The notes below the pieces were generated by a model. The model did no database searches and was not told where the DNA came from. It saw only the letters and a list, made by a program, of their open reading frames with translations. DNA of 32,056 nucleotides from Actinomycetota bacterium (lineage in GTDB: Bacteria; Actinomycetota; Acidimicrobiia; Acidimicrobiales; Acidimicrobilacustridaceae). Positions 1 to 8,609 of the stretch are shown here, one piece after another. A program made the position numbers and the translations under genes. Position 1 is the stretch's first letter, and every line of letters starts with the position of its first letter. The stretch covers positions 1 through 32,056 of the forward strand of contig WLCQ01000011.1 of assembly GCA_009705225.1 (NCBI GenBank), written 5' to 3'.

Positions 1-50
1 GTCAGCGCACTTCTCGAATTTCGCAATTGCAGCGCCGCAGAGGCGCAGGT

Positions 51-434
51 TCAGGACTCCGGTGTTGCCTGACTGTCGGCGTAGGCGCGCATCTGGGAGA
101 TGCGGCCGTCCTCGTCGAACACCATGGTGTCGTGGGTGACCATCGACATGGTCATCTCGCCGAGGTCAACGTCGACCCGGAACGCGAATGCCGCTTCGTT
201 CCCACCGGCCACGCACACCGGCGTGATGCGGGTGAGGCTGATCTTGAATCCGGAATCGCGCAGCTGGGTGTAGAAGGCCCGCACCGCGTCGACGCCCTCG
301 TGCGCCGGTTCACCGATGGGATCCTCAACGCGTGGATTGTCGTTGTAGAGCGACATGATCGTGTCGACATCGCCAGCCGCAACGGCAGCAATGTATCGAT
401 CAGGGATAGCGACGATTTCGTCTCGTGAGGCCAT
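51..434 (-). CDS. SnoaL/NTF2-like protein, steroid delta-isomerase-like
   Basis: Protein from internal start MASRDEIVAIPDRYIAAVAAGDVDTIMSLYNDNPRVEDPIG...; typical NTF2-fold N-terminus. The ORF-track start at 503 overlaps the upstream ADH gene; the ATG at 434 sits 1 nt past the ADH stop. Confidence 0.8.
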   Translation of the reverse strand: MASRDEIVAIPDRYIAAVAAGDVDTIMSLYNDNPRVEDPIGEPAHEGVDAVRAFYTQLRDSGFKISLTRITPVCVAGGNEAAFAFRVDVDLGEMTMSMVTHDTMVFDEDGRISQMRAYADSQATPES

Positions 435-435
435 G

Positions 436-1578
436 TCAGTAGATGATGACGCCACGGATATTGATGCCGTCGCGCATGTCCTGGTAGCCCTGGTTGATGT
501 CATCGAGGGTGTAGGTACGGGTCACGAGTTCGTCGAGCATGAGCTTGCCACTGCGGTACATACCGAGCAGCTGCGGGATGTCATAGCGCGGGTTCGCAGA
601 ACCGAAGATGGTGCCGATCAGCGACTTCTGCTGCATGGCGAACATGAACAGGTTGAGCTGTACATCGTTCTCGTTCATGTTGGCGACGGACGTGAACACG
701 AGCTTGCCGCCCTTGCCGACCATATCCATGTAGGTCTGGACGTCGGCGCCCTTGCCCTCACCGACAGTGACGATCACCTTGTCTGCGTTACGTCCCCATG
801 TGAGTTCGCCCAGCAGGGCTTGGGCTTCCTCGACGCTGGCTGCAGAATGGGTCGCACCGAACTTCTGGGCCTGCTCGCGTTTGAATTCCACTGGATCGAG
901 CGCAATGACGTGGCGGGCACCAGCCATGGCCGCACCCTGCACCGCGTTCATGCCGACGCCGCCGGTGCCGATGACCACCACGGTGTCGCCGGGGGTGACA
1001 TCGGCGGCGTAGGCGGCCGAGCCCCAGCCGGTGGTGACGCCGCATGCCACCAAGCAGGCCTTGTCGAGAGGCAGATCTGGTTCGACCTTCACCAGCGAGT
1101 TGATGTTGACCACCGAATGCTCGGCGAAGGTGCCCAAGCAGCACATCGTGGCCACGTCGGAGCCGTCGAGCAGGTGATGGCGGGAGGTGCCGTCGGCCTG
1201 ACGGCCGGAAAGCAGGTACGCACCGCTGTCGCAGAGGTTCTGCTGACCCTTGGCGCAGGACGGGCATCGACCGCAGGAGGGTACGAAGGAGGTGACGACA
1301 TGATCGCCGGGTACGAGTTCGGTGACGCCGGGTCCGACCTTCTCCACGATGCCGCCGCCCTCATGTCCGAGGATGATCGGATACTGCTTCCATCCGAGTG
1401 CCTCGACGAGTGCAGGATCCATCGCCATGTCGCCGGTGACCATGTGCTCATCGGAATGGCACATGCCGCTGGCCACGAAGCGGACGAGGACCTCGTTCTC
1501 CTTCGGGTCGTCGAGTTCGATCTCCTCGATGACATACGGGGTATGGGGGGCGTGCAGCACTGCGGCCCGAGTTCTCAT
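436..1578 (-). CDS. Zn-dependent alcohol dehydrogenase, NDMA-dependent type
   Basis: GMCHSDEH, GHEGGGIVEKVGPGV, CGRCPSCAKGQQNLC structural zinc motif and GTGGVGMNAVQGA Rossmann motif; resembles the actinobacterial NDMA-dependent ADH family. Confidence 0.9.
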   Translation of the reverse strand: MRTRAAVLHAPHTPYVIEEIELDDPKENEVLVRFVASGMCHSDEHMVTGDMAMDPALVEALGWKQYPIILGHEGGGIVEKVGPGVTELVPGDHVVTSFVPSCGRCPSCAKGQQNLCDSGAYLLSGRQADGTSRHHLLDGSDVATMCCLGTFAEHSVVNINSLVKVEPDLPLDKACLVACGVTTGWGSAAYAADVTPGDTVVVIGTGGVGMNAVQGAAMAGARHVIALDPVEFKREQAQKFGATHSAASVEEAQALLGELTWGRNADKVIVTVGEGKGADVQTYMDMVGKGGKLVFTSVANMNENDVQLNLFMFAMQQKSLIGTIFGSANPRYDIPQLLGMYRSGKLMLDELVTRTYTLDDINQGYQDMRDGINIRGVIIY

Positions 1579-1658
1579 GGTCTTCCCTTCAACGGTTCGT
1601 CGCCAGATGAGCGTGGTGACGACAATCTAGGCCGAACCGACGGCGGCGTCGCGCGTCA

Positions 1659-1685
1659 AGGAAATCTCGTATGACATTATTTCCT
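1659..1685. promoter_or_regulatory. Inverted repeat AGGAAAT-N13-ATTTCCT in divergent ADH//NMO intergenic region
   Basis: Perfect 7-bp arms (1659-1665, 1679-1685) between the divergent genes starting at 1578(-) and 1820(+). Confidence 0.4.
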
Positions 1686-1747
1686 AAGCTTCGAATTTTG
1701 TGTAGTACGATCTAAGACAGCGGTGAACCTCGCCAAGATCCATCGCC

Positions 1748-1773
1748 TGCTTCAACGATCTGCTTCAACGATC
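1748..1773. repeat. Tandem duplication of TGCTTCAACGATC (2 x 13 bp)
   Basis: Two exact adjacent copies, 1748-1760 and 1761-1773, in the leader of the nitronate monooxygenase-like gene. Confidence 0.85.
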
Positions 1774-1819
1774 TGGTCTATCGGTCTGGTCCGAGGCCAA
1801 TCTCAAAGGGAGAGCACTC

Positions 1820-2944
1820 ATGAGCACGCCGATCACTGAACGCTTGGGAATCGAGTTCCCGATCTTCGCCTTCTCGCATTGTCGCGATGTCGTGGCTGCC
1901 GTCACCAACGCCGGCGGTTTCGGAGTGCTGGGTGCCCTTGCGTATAGCCCCGAACAACTCGAGATCGAACTTGACTGGATCGACGAGCACGTCCACGGCA
2001 AGCCCTATGGCGTCGACTTCGCCATGCCAGTGAACTACGTAGGAAAAGGCGGCGGCCAGGAAGCAACCTTCGAAGCCCTTGACGCCATGATCCCCGAGCA
2101 GCATCGTCAGTTCGTCGACGAACTGCTTGAGCGCTTCGACGTCCCGGCGCTTCCACCGGAACTCGAAGGAGGTGCCGTTGCCGCCGCCGGCCTCGGTGTC
2201 GATGCCATGGGACCGAGCCAGATCGAAGTCTGCCTCGCTCATCCCAACGTGAAGATGATCGTCAATGCGCTCGGTCCGCCCCCGCTTTATGTGATCGAGC
2301 GAGCACACGCTGCCGGAGTCCTCGTAGGTGGGCTTGCCGGGTCCAAGGTGCACGCTGAACGTCAGGTGGCCATTGGCGTCGATGTCATCGTCGCCCAGGG
2401 CACAGAGGCCGGCGGCCATTGCGGCGAGATCTCCACCATGGTTCTCGTTCCCGAGGTCGTCGACGCGGTAGGCCCAGATATTCCCGTGCTCGCGGCCGGA
2501 GGAATCGCCACCGGGCGCCAGATGGCAGCTGCTCTCGCCCTTGGCGCCCAAGGGGTCTGGACTGGTTCGATGTGGCTCACGGTCACCGAGGCAGATACCA
2601 GTCCTGCAGCACTCGAGAACATGCTCGCCGCCACGTCGTCTGACACAGTGCGCTCGAAAGCGATGACCGGCAAGCCGGCCCGCCAGTTGCGCACGAAATG
2701 GACCGAAGCATGGGAAGAACCCGATGCCCCGGACACCCTTCCGATGCCATTGCAGGGCATCCTCCATCAGGAGGCAGGTCGTCGCACCCAGAGGGTTGGT
2801 TCTCGGGCGCTCATCGGGTTCCCTGTCGGCCAGATCGTCGGGCGCATGAATAAGGTGCGTCCCAGCCGCGACCTCGTCCTCGAGATGGTCGAGGAATGGA
2901 TCGAGACCACGCAGCGTCTTCAGTCGTTGCTCGGCGACGACTGA
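1820..2944 (+). CDS. Nitronate monooxygenase (NPD/2-nitropropane dioxygenase-like)
   Basis: Flavin TIM-barrel motifs: AVTNAGGFGVLGA, VIVAQGTEAGGHCGEISTMVLVPEVVD, PVLAAGGIATGRQMAAALALGAQGVWTGS; SD-like AAGGGAGA upstream. Confidence 0.9.
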   Translation: MSTPITERLGIEFPIFAFSHCRDVVAAVTNAGGFGVLGALAYSPEQLEIELDWIDEHVHGKPYGVDFAMPVNYVGKGGGQEATFEALDAMIPEQHRQFVDELLERFDVPALPPELEGGAVAAAGLGVDAMGPSQIEVCLAHPNVKMIVNALGPPPLYVIERAHAAGVLVGGLAGSKVHAERQVAIGVDVIVAQGTEAGGHCGEISTMVLVPEVVDAVGPDIPVLAAGGIATGRQMAAALALGAQGVWTGSMWLTVTEADTSPAALENMLAATSSDTVRSKAMTGKPARQLRTKWTEAWEEPDAPDTLPMPLQGILHQEAGRRTQRVGSRALIGFPVGQIVGRMNKVRPSRDLVLEMVEEWIETTQRLQSLLGDD

Positions 2945-2964
2945 AACCGAACAAGGAGCAGACA

Positions 2965-4200
2965 ATGTCACTCGCACCCACCGATGCGCCGGCCCTCTAC
3001 GACCCGGCGACCTACGTCAAGGGCGTTCCCTACGACTACTACCGGTGGCTACGCGACAACGATCCGGTCGCCCATCTCGATCACCCGACGTACTCGAACG
3101 GCTACTGGGTCGTCACTCGTCATGCCGATGTTCAGAAGGTCTCACGCGATGCATCCACATTTCGCAACGCCCCGGACCCGTTCGTCGATGACGGCATCAT
3201 GGGCGGTGGCGAGGGTGCCGGTACTTCTGAGTTGATGATCAGCCTCGATGCGCCCGAGCACATCAAGCTGCGCAAGATCGTCAACAAGGGTTTCACTCCT
3301 CGACGGGTCGCTGAATTGAGCGATCGTCTGCGGGCCCGCACCGATGCGATCATCGACGAACTTGCGGATCGCGACGGCTGTGACCTCGTGCACGATCTGG
3401 CACTCTGGCTCCCACTTCATGTCATCGCCGACATGGTGGGTGTCCCCGAAGAAGATCGTGCTCAGGTCTTCGACTGGACCGAGAAGACCTTCGGGTTCGA
3501 TGCGAGCGTGACTCCCGAGGAGCGGGGTCAGGCCACGATGGACATGTTCATGTATGCCGATGCCATGTGCGCCGAGCGTGAGACCAATCCGAGTGATGAC
3601 CTCATGAGCGTGCTCCTGCACGCAGAGGTCGATGGCGAGCAGCTCACCCGGTTCCAGATCGAGGTGTTCTTCATGCTCCTGCAGAACGCCGGAAGCGAGA
3701 CCACCCGGAACCTGATCACCACCGGAACTCTGGCGTTGCTTGAACATCCTGATCAGATGGCGATCGTGGCGAACGATTTCGACACACTCCCGACAGCGAT
3801 CGAGGAACTGCTTCGATTCACCACCCCAGTCGTCCATTTCACTCGAACAGCCAACGTCGACACCGAACTCGGCGGGAAGAAGATCAGCGCAGGGGAGCGG
3901 GTACTCATGGTGTACGCCGCAGCCAACCGTGATGAGCGGGCGTTTGAAAACCCTGATTCCATCGATGTTCTGCGCAACCCGAATGACCATGTTGCGTTTG
4001 GTGCCGGCGGTCCGCATTTCTGTCTCGGGGCAAATCTCGCCCGACTCGAAGGACGGATCATGTTCGAGCAGATCCTCTCGCGCTTCGAGGGACTTCGAGT
4101 CGACGGCGACCCCGCTGACTTCCCACGGGTTCACTCCAACCTCATCGACGGGTTCTCCGAGTTACCCATCACCTGGGATCGCATCCTTCCTGCTCGCTGA
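2965..4200 (+). CDS. Cytochrome P450 (actinobacterial class, CYP125/CYP142/CYP124-like)
   Basis: I-helix AGSETTRNLI, EELLRF...VVHFTRTA, heme-binding FGAGGPHFCLGANLARLEGRIMFEQIL; AAGGAG SD 5' of the ATG at 2965. Confidence 0.93.
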   Translation: MSLAPTDAPALYDPATYVKGVPYDYYRWLRDNDPVAHLDHPTYSNGYWVVTRHADVQKVSRDASTFRNAPDPFVDDGIMGGGEGAGTSELMISLDAPEHIKLRKIVNKGFTPRRVAELSDRLRARTDAIIDELADRDGCDLVHDLALWLPLHVIADMVGVPEEDRAQVFDWTEKTFGFDASVTPEERGQATMDMFMYADAMCAERETNPSDDLMSVLLHAEVDGEQLTRFQIEVFFMLLQNAGSETTRNLITTGTLALLEHPDQMAIVANDFDTLPTAIEELLRFTTPVVHFTRTANVDTELGGKKISAGERVLMVYAAANRDERAFENPDSIDVLRNPNDHVAFGAGGPHFCLGANLARLEGRIMFEQILSRFEGLRVDGDPADFPRVHSNLIDGFSELPITWDRILPAR

Positions 4201-4214
4201 ACCAGTTTCACGCG

Positions 4215-4245
4215 AAGAGGGGTCTCCTTGGCGGGAACCCCTCTT
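4215..4245. terminator. Bidirectional hairpin between convergent P450 and yceI-like genes
   Basis: AAGAGGGGT(4215-4223)-N13-ACCCCTCTT(4237-4245), perfect 9-bp stem. Confidence 0.7.
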
Positions 4246-4306
4246 TGCATGATTACTGGCTTTCGATCCGCGTCATGACGACATGGACCGACCGTGGCGA
4301 CCTTGT

Positions 4307-4855
4307 TCAGGCGCGCACGGCCTGCACATCGAGGTGGATCTTGATCTTCTCGCTGACGAGTACGGAGCCATTGTCGAGGGCCACTTGGAAATCGAGACCG
4401 AAGTCGCGCCGATTGATCTCACCTTCAGCGGTGAATCCAACACGGGTACCACCCCATGGGTCGGGGTTCACTCCCTCAAACTCGAGATCGAGCTCGACCG
4501 ACTTCGTCACACCGCGCACGGTGAGATCACCGACGAGCACGAACTCGGCGCCGTTGGCGGAACCACGGATCTCAGTGCTGGCGAACGTCATGTTCGGGTG
4601 GTTCTCAACGTCGAAGAATTCCGGGGAGCGAAGGTGGCCATCGCGGGCTTCGGCTCCGGTGTCGATCGAGCCCATAGCGATCGTGGCCTGCACGTCGCTT
4701 TGCAGCGGGTCCTCGGCGATGGTGAGTGCGCCGATCACATCGCCGAAACGACCGCGAACCTTGGTGATCATGAGGTGGCGGGCGGTGAATCCAACGGTGG
4801 TGTGAGCGGTGTCGATATTCCAGATGCCCGGGGTGAGGTCTGCCAGTGCGGTCAT
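4307..4855 (-). CDS. YceI family protein (lipocalin-like, polyprenoid-binding fold)
   Basis: MTALADLTPGIWNIDTAHTTVGFTARHLMITKVRGRFGDV...LTVRGVTKSVELDLEFEG; AGGAGA SD before the ATG at 4855. Confidence 0.92.
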   Translation of the reverse strand: MTALADLTPGIWNIDTAHTTVGFTARHLMITKVRGRFGDVIGALTIAEDPLQSDVQATIAMGSIDTGAEARDGHLRSPEFFDVENHPNMTFASTEIRGSANGAEFVLVGDLTVRGVTKSVELDLEFEGVNPDPWGGTRVGFTAEGEINRRDFGLDFQVALDNGSVLVSEKIKIHLDVQAVRA

Positions 4856-4885
4856 GGGGTTCTCCTGCATGGTTGTGGATGGATT

Positions 4886-4947
4886 TACTTGTGACCGCAA
4901 GTATCTCCTGAGTTAGTTGCGATAGCAACCTTCCCGCTGCTGCGGGA
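4886..4947. promoter_or_regulatory. Three inverted repeats between divergent yceI-like and marR-like genes
   Basis: TACTTG-TGACCG-CAAGTA (4886-4903), GTTGC-GATA-GCAAC (4916-4929), TCCCGC-TGCT-GCGGGA (4932-4947). Confidence 0.6.
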
Positions 4948-4959
4948 TACAGTTCGTCC

Positions 4960-5424
4960 ATGACGGAATGGCTCGATGACGAGGAAATGGCGGCCTGGCG
5001 GGGCCTTGTTGATGTCTCCGCTGCGGTCATGGGCGCCCTCGAGGCGGAACTGATCGCCCATCATGGAATCACGACTGGTGACTACGGCGTGCTGGCACGA
5101 CTTTCGGATGCCCAGAACTCAAGGATGCGCATGTGCGACCTTGCATCTGCGCTGCACCTGTCGCCTTCGGGTCTCACCCGTCGCCTCGATGGTCTTGTAC
5201 GACGACAGTTGGTCGACCGTCAACCATCTGCAGATGATCGGCGCGTCATGCTGGCAGTGCTCACAGTTGAGGGCCGTACGTTCCTCGAGCAGATCGCCCC
5301 GCTTCACCTCGATGGTGTTCGCAGGCACTTCATCAGTCATCTCTCCCGCACGCAGCTGCGCAATCTGTCCAGTGCTTTTCGGTCGATCGAACGAGGATTC
5401 GTGTCGACCGATCGCGACGGATGA
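4960..5424 (+). CDS. MarR family transcriptional regulator
   Basis: wHTH: TTGDYGVLARLSDAQNSRMRMCDLASALHLSPSGLTRRLDGLVRRQLVDRQPSADDRRVMLAVLTVEG; TACAGT-N6-ATG upstream. Confidence 0.93.
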   Translation: MTEWLDDEEMAAWRGLVDVSAAVMGALEAELIAHHGITTGDYGVLARLSDAQNSRMRMCDLASALHLSPSGLTRRLDGLVRRQLVDRQPSADDRRVMLAVLTVEGRTFLEQIAPLHLDGVRRHFISHLSRTQLRNLSSAFRSIERGFVSTDRDG

Positions 5425-5444
5425 GCACCCGTTTCGATCGGTCG
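5405..5444. terminator. Strong hairpin overlapping marR 3' end, between convergent marR and sulfatase genes
   Basis: CGACCGATCG(5405-5414)...CGATCGGTCG(5435-5444), perfect 10-bp arms, plus inner ACGG/CCGT; marR stop codon 5422-5424 is in the apical loop. Confidence 0.65.
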
Positions 5445-5449
5445 GTTGA

Positions 5450-7765
5450 TCACTCGAACTTCGCGCCCATCTTCTTCAGGATGCTCACGAGGTCTGCGGG
5501 CATTCCTGGCGGTCCGTCACCCGGCGTGTAGGTGACCGGCCCTTGCTGGCCCGTGTAGGCGAACGATCCATGCGAAAGATGTCGTTCCCACCACACCGGT
5601 GAGCGAGGGTCTCGTCCGACAGTGATGCCCTCGAATGGGGCCATGCCATAGAGCATCGGTACGTCGGCGCTGGCATCGATCGTGACGCCATCGACGGTGA
5701 GGGTCATCGTCCAGGTGTTGTTGCCGATGCAGTCGAAGTCGGCACGAAGCTCGTGGGGGCCGTCGCTGAGCGCGGGTCCAGTGATGGTGGCGAGGTTGCC
5801 ACGGCCGTCGTTATGCATCAGCAGAGGGACGCCTCCTTCGATGATGTAGAGCGCGTAGCCGCCGCTCTGATCGCCGTGGGCGACGACGGTGCCGATGTCG
5901 CCGGCGGCGTAGTCGACGGGAGCCACGAACGAGAAGGAACGGATGTAGATCAGTTGCACTGCTCGCCATCGTTCGAGAGTCGGTGTTCCCGGCCAGATGG
6001 AGAGCGGTTGCTGCACGATCTCGACCTCGGGAGGACGGATCACGTACTTGAGGCCGGTTCCCTCATCGAGCGGGAAGATCTGACCGTTCCAGGCGGCGTC
6101 CTCCCAAGCGCGTGCCATTTCGGCGAGTCGCTCGGGTTCAGTTGATGCCAGATCGACGAGCTCGGTCCGATCCTCGACGAGGTGGTAGAGCTCCCATTCG
6201 GAATCATCGAACGGCGTGAACGGTTTGTGCAGCGAGACGATCTCCCACCCGTCGCGGTAGAAGCCGCGGTGCCCGATCATCTCGTACACCGCTTCCGTGC
6301 GTTGTGCGGGCGCATCTCCTGACTTGAGTACCGGCACCATGCTCGAGCCAGTCATGGGCTTGACCGCAATGCCATTGCGATCGTGGAGCGGGTCGATGCC
6401 GATGAGTTCGAGGAGGGTGGGGCTGAGGTCGCTGATGTGGGCGTACTGGCGTCGTCGGGCCGAGGCTTCGACGCTTCCGGCCGGCCATGAGAAAAGGAAT
6501 GGAACTGTGTGGCCGCCTGCATGCGTATTGATCTTGTAGAGCCTGAAGGGCGTGTTGCCGGTCATCGCCCAGCCGCGCGGATAATGCGGCGAACTCTGTG
6601 GACCGCCGATGAGATCAGCCCTATCGAAGTCGGTATCGAAGTCGTCGCCGGCAAGCAGATGCACCATGTATGCCGTGGTTCCGACCATCTCGCCCTCGCG
6701 GGACGCCCCGTTGTCCGAGGTGAAGATCACAATCGTGTTGTCGAGTTCGCCGAGTTGGTCGATGGCATCAAGAAGTCGACCGGTGTTCTCATCGACATTC
6801 GCCACCATGGCGGCGAAGACCTCCATGTAGCGAGGGAACAGCGCTCGTTCGCGATCAGTCAGATCAGCCCACGCAAGGACCTCGTTGCCCGGCTCAGTGT
6901 TGCGCGGCGCGAGTTCGACGTCGTTCTCGATGATGCCCAGTTCAACCTGGCGCCGGAAGCGTGCTGCACGAAGTTCGTCCCAACCGGCGTCATAGCGACC
7001 GGCCTGCGCAGCAATGTCGGCGGCCTTCGCATGCAGCGGAGCGTGGATCGCGCCATGGGCCACGTAGAGGAAGAACGGACGCTCCGGGGCCGATGCACGC
7101 CCCGCTCGGATCATCGCGATTGCCTCGTTCGTGATGTCGTCGGTGAGGTAGTACCCCTCGGGATAGGTGTCGATATCGACCGGGCTGTTGTCGCGGATCA
7201 GGCGGTGGGGATGGTGGAGGTTCGTGAATCCATCGAGGAAGCCATAGAACTGGTCGAAGCCCCGCTGCAGCGGCCACGAATGGCGAGGGCCAGCATCGGA
7301 CTGATCAGAGTCCTTGGCGAGGTGCCACTTGCCGACCATGTAGGTGGCATAGCCATTCGCCCGGAGGGTTTCCGGGAGGGTGACCACATCGTCGGCAAGT
7401 TCCATCGCGTAGCCCGGGAAACCTGGATCAGAATGGGCCACGGTTCCGACGCCGGCAGCATGGGGTTCCATTCCGGTGAGGAACGCCGCCCGGGTCGGCG
7501 AGCACATCGGCGTCGAATGGAAATCGGTGAACTGGAGGCCGCGTGCCGCGAGTCGGTCGATGTTCGGTGTGGGAATTTCACTTCCGTAACAGCCCAGATC
7601 AGCAAATCCGAGATCGTCGACGAGGATGACGACGACGTTTGGTGCGTTCCTCGGTGCGGTTGGGCGCGATGGCCACCAGGATTCCGATGTGCCGAAGACC
7701 CGGCCCACGGTTCCGCCGAAGCCCGGATAGGTGCGCGCTCCGGTTGGGTTGGTCTCGCTGCTCAT
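5450..7765 (-). CDS. Arylsulfatase-type sulfatase
   Basis: PNVVVILVDDLGFADLGCYGSEIPTPNIDRLAARG, Cys-type sulfatase signature CSPTRAAFLTG, VGKWHL, FTSDNGAS; about 130-residue C-terminal beta-rich extension. Confidence 0.95.
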   Translation of the reverse strand: MSSETNPTGARTYPGFGGTVGRVFGTSESWWPSRPTAPRNAPNVVVILVDDLGFADLGCYGSEIPTPNIDRLAARGLQFTDFHSTPMCSPTRAAFLTGMEPHAAGVGTVAHSDPGFPGYAMELADDVVTLPETLRANGYATYMVGKWHLAKDSDQSDAGPRHSWPLQRGFDQFYGFLDGFTNLHHPHRLIRDNSPVDIDTYPEGYYLTDDITNEAIAMIRAGRASAPERPFFLYVAHGAIHAPLHAKAADIAAQAGRYDAGWDELRAARFRRQVELGIIENDVELAPRNTEPGNEVLAWADLTDRERALFPRYMEVFAAMVANVDENTGRLLDAIDQLGELDNTIVIFTSDNGASREGEMVGTTAYMVHLLAGDDFDTDFDRADLIGGPQSSPHYPRGWAMTGNTPFRLYKINTHAGGHTVPFLFSWPAGSVEASARRRQYAHISDLSPTLLELIGIDPLHDRNGIAVKPMTGSSMVPVLKSGDAPAQRTEAVYEMIGHRGFYRDGWEIVSLHKPFTPFDDSEWELYHLVEDRTELVDLASTEPERLAEMARAWEDAAWNGQIFPLDEGTGLKYVIRPPEVEIVQQPLSIWPGTPTLERWRAVQLIYIRSFSFVAPVDYAAGDIGTVVAHGDQSGGYALYIIEGGVPLLMHNDGRGNLATITGPALSDGPHELRADFDCIGNNTWTMTLTVDGVTIDASADVPMLYGMAPFEGITVGRDPRSPVWWERHLSHGSFAYTGQQGPVTYTPGDGPPGMPADLVSILKKMGAKFE

Positions 7766-7924
7766 GGATCCCCCTCGATCGACGTGCTGTGTCGGGGGGA
7801 GACTACCGGCGGTCGATCAGACGCCGTGCAGAAGCGCGATGCCGATGTTCGAAATGAAGGTTCCCGCGGCGTTCCTGGCTTGTGTCGAACGGCGAAGGTT
7901 GAGCCTGACGGCGCCTCTGACGAC

Positions 7925-8494
7925 TCAGCGGCCGGAGATGCCGGAGATCACGGTACTGATGCTCATGCCCCCACAAGCGACGAACTCACCGGGCACGATG
8001 ATCGCCTCGGTGTTGTCCGGCGGGTACACGCGGATGGCCGAAGCCCTCGGCGTGCAGGTCCCCGATCCGCCGATTCCGTTGCTCGTGTGCAGTAACGCAC
8101 TGGCAGAGCCATTGGGAGCGAGCGTGACCACCGATCCTTCGGCTCCTTCTCGGGTTGCTGGCTGGCCGATCTGATTGCTGTTCTGATCGAGCAGGGAGAC
8201 TCCCGGGAACCCGCGCATTTCACAGGCGTTGGAGCTGGTGTTCACGAACACGATCGGCACATACAACTGTCCGGCGCCGGCGTCGGCTTGGCCGAGCATG
8301 ACCTTCAATTGTGAGGAGTTGCAATGTGCAGGGACAACAGCGGTGGGTGCGGGCGTCGGCACCTTCGTGGTGGAGGAACTTGTCGACGCTCGGGTCGTGG
8401 TGCTCGACCCGGAGTTCGATCCACCCGAGCCACATGCGGCGATGAGAGGGATCATCAGCGCTGCGATAGCTGCGAGGAGGACAAGACGTTTCAC
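7925..8494 (-). CDS. DUF4232-type lipoprotein
   Basis: GTG start at 8494 gives (V)KRLVLLAAIAALMIPLIAACGSGGSNSGSS (signal peptide with lipobox IAAC) and a beta-sandwich-like C-terminus (CNSSQLKVMLGQADAGAGQLYVPIVFVNTSSNACEMRGFPGVSLLD). Confidence 0.8.
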   Translation of the reverse strand: MKRLVLLAAIAALMIPLIAACGSGGSNSGSSTTTRASTSSSTTKVPTPAPTAVVPAHCNSSQLKVMLGQADAGAGQLYVPIVFVNTSSNACEMRGFPGVSLLDQNSNQIGQPATREGAEGSVVTLAPNGSASALLHTSNGIGGSGTCTPRASAIRVYPPDNTEAIIVPGEFVACGGMSISTVISGISGR

Positions 8495-8609
8495 GGGCCG
8501 ATGGTAGGGGCGACTACCCCGTTCGCTGCGGATGTGGTTCGGTGCGATGGAGTCGTCGGGTTTCGGCAATGATGTCGGCACACCATCGTCGTGCCCCGGG
8601 GGGAATCAC

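Noticed and set aside
355-1674. 439-aa plus-strand ORF opposite the alcohol dehydrogenase
   Set aside because: Antisense shadow of a motif-rich ADH; composition (His/Asp/Gly-rich) is typical of spurious antisense frames.
1778-2977. 399-aa minus-strand ORF opposite the nitronate monooxygenase
   Set aside because: No recognizable motifs; overlaps a confident gene.
3142-4134. 330-aa minus-strand ORF opposite the P450
   Set aside because: Antisense shadow of an unmistakable P450.
6509-8095. 528-aa plus-strand ORF opposite the sulfatase
   Set aside because: Low-complexity translation with no domain motifs, fully antisense to a gene with clear sulfatase motifs; a typical GC-rich shadow ORF.
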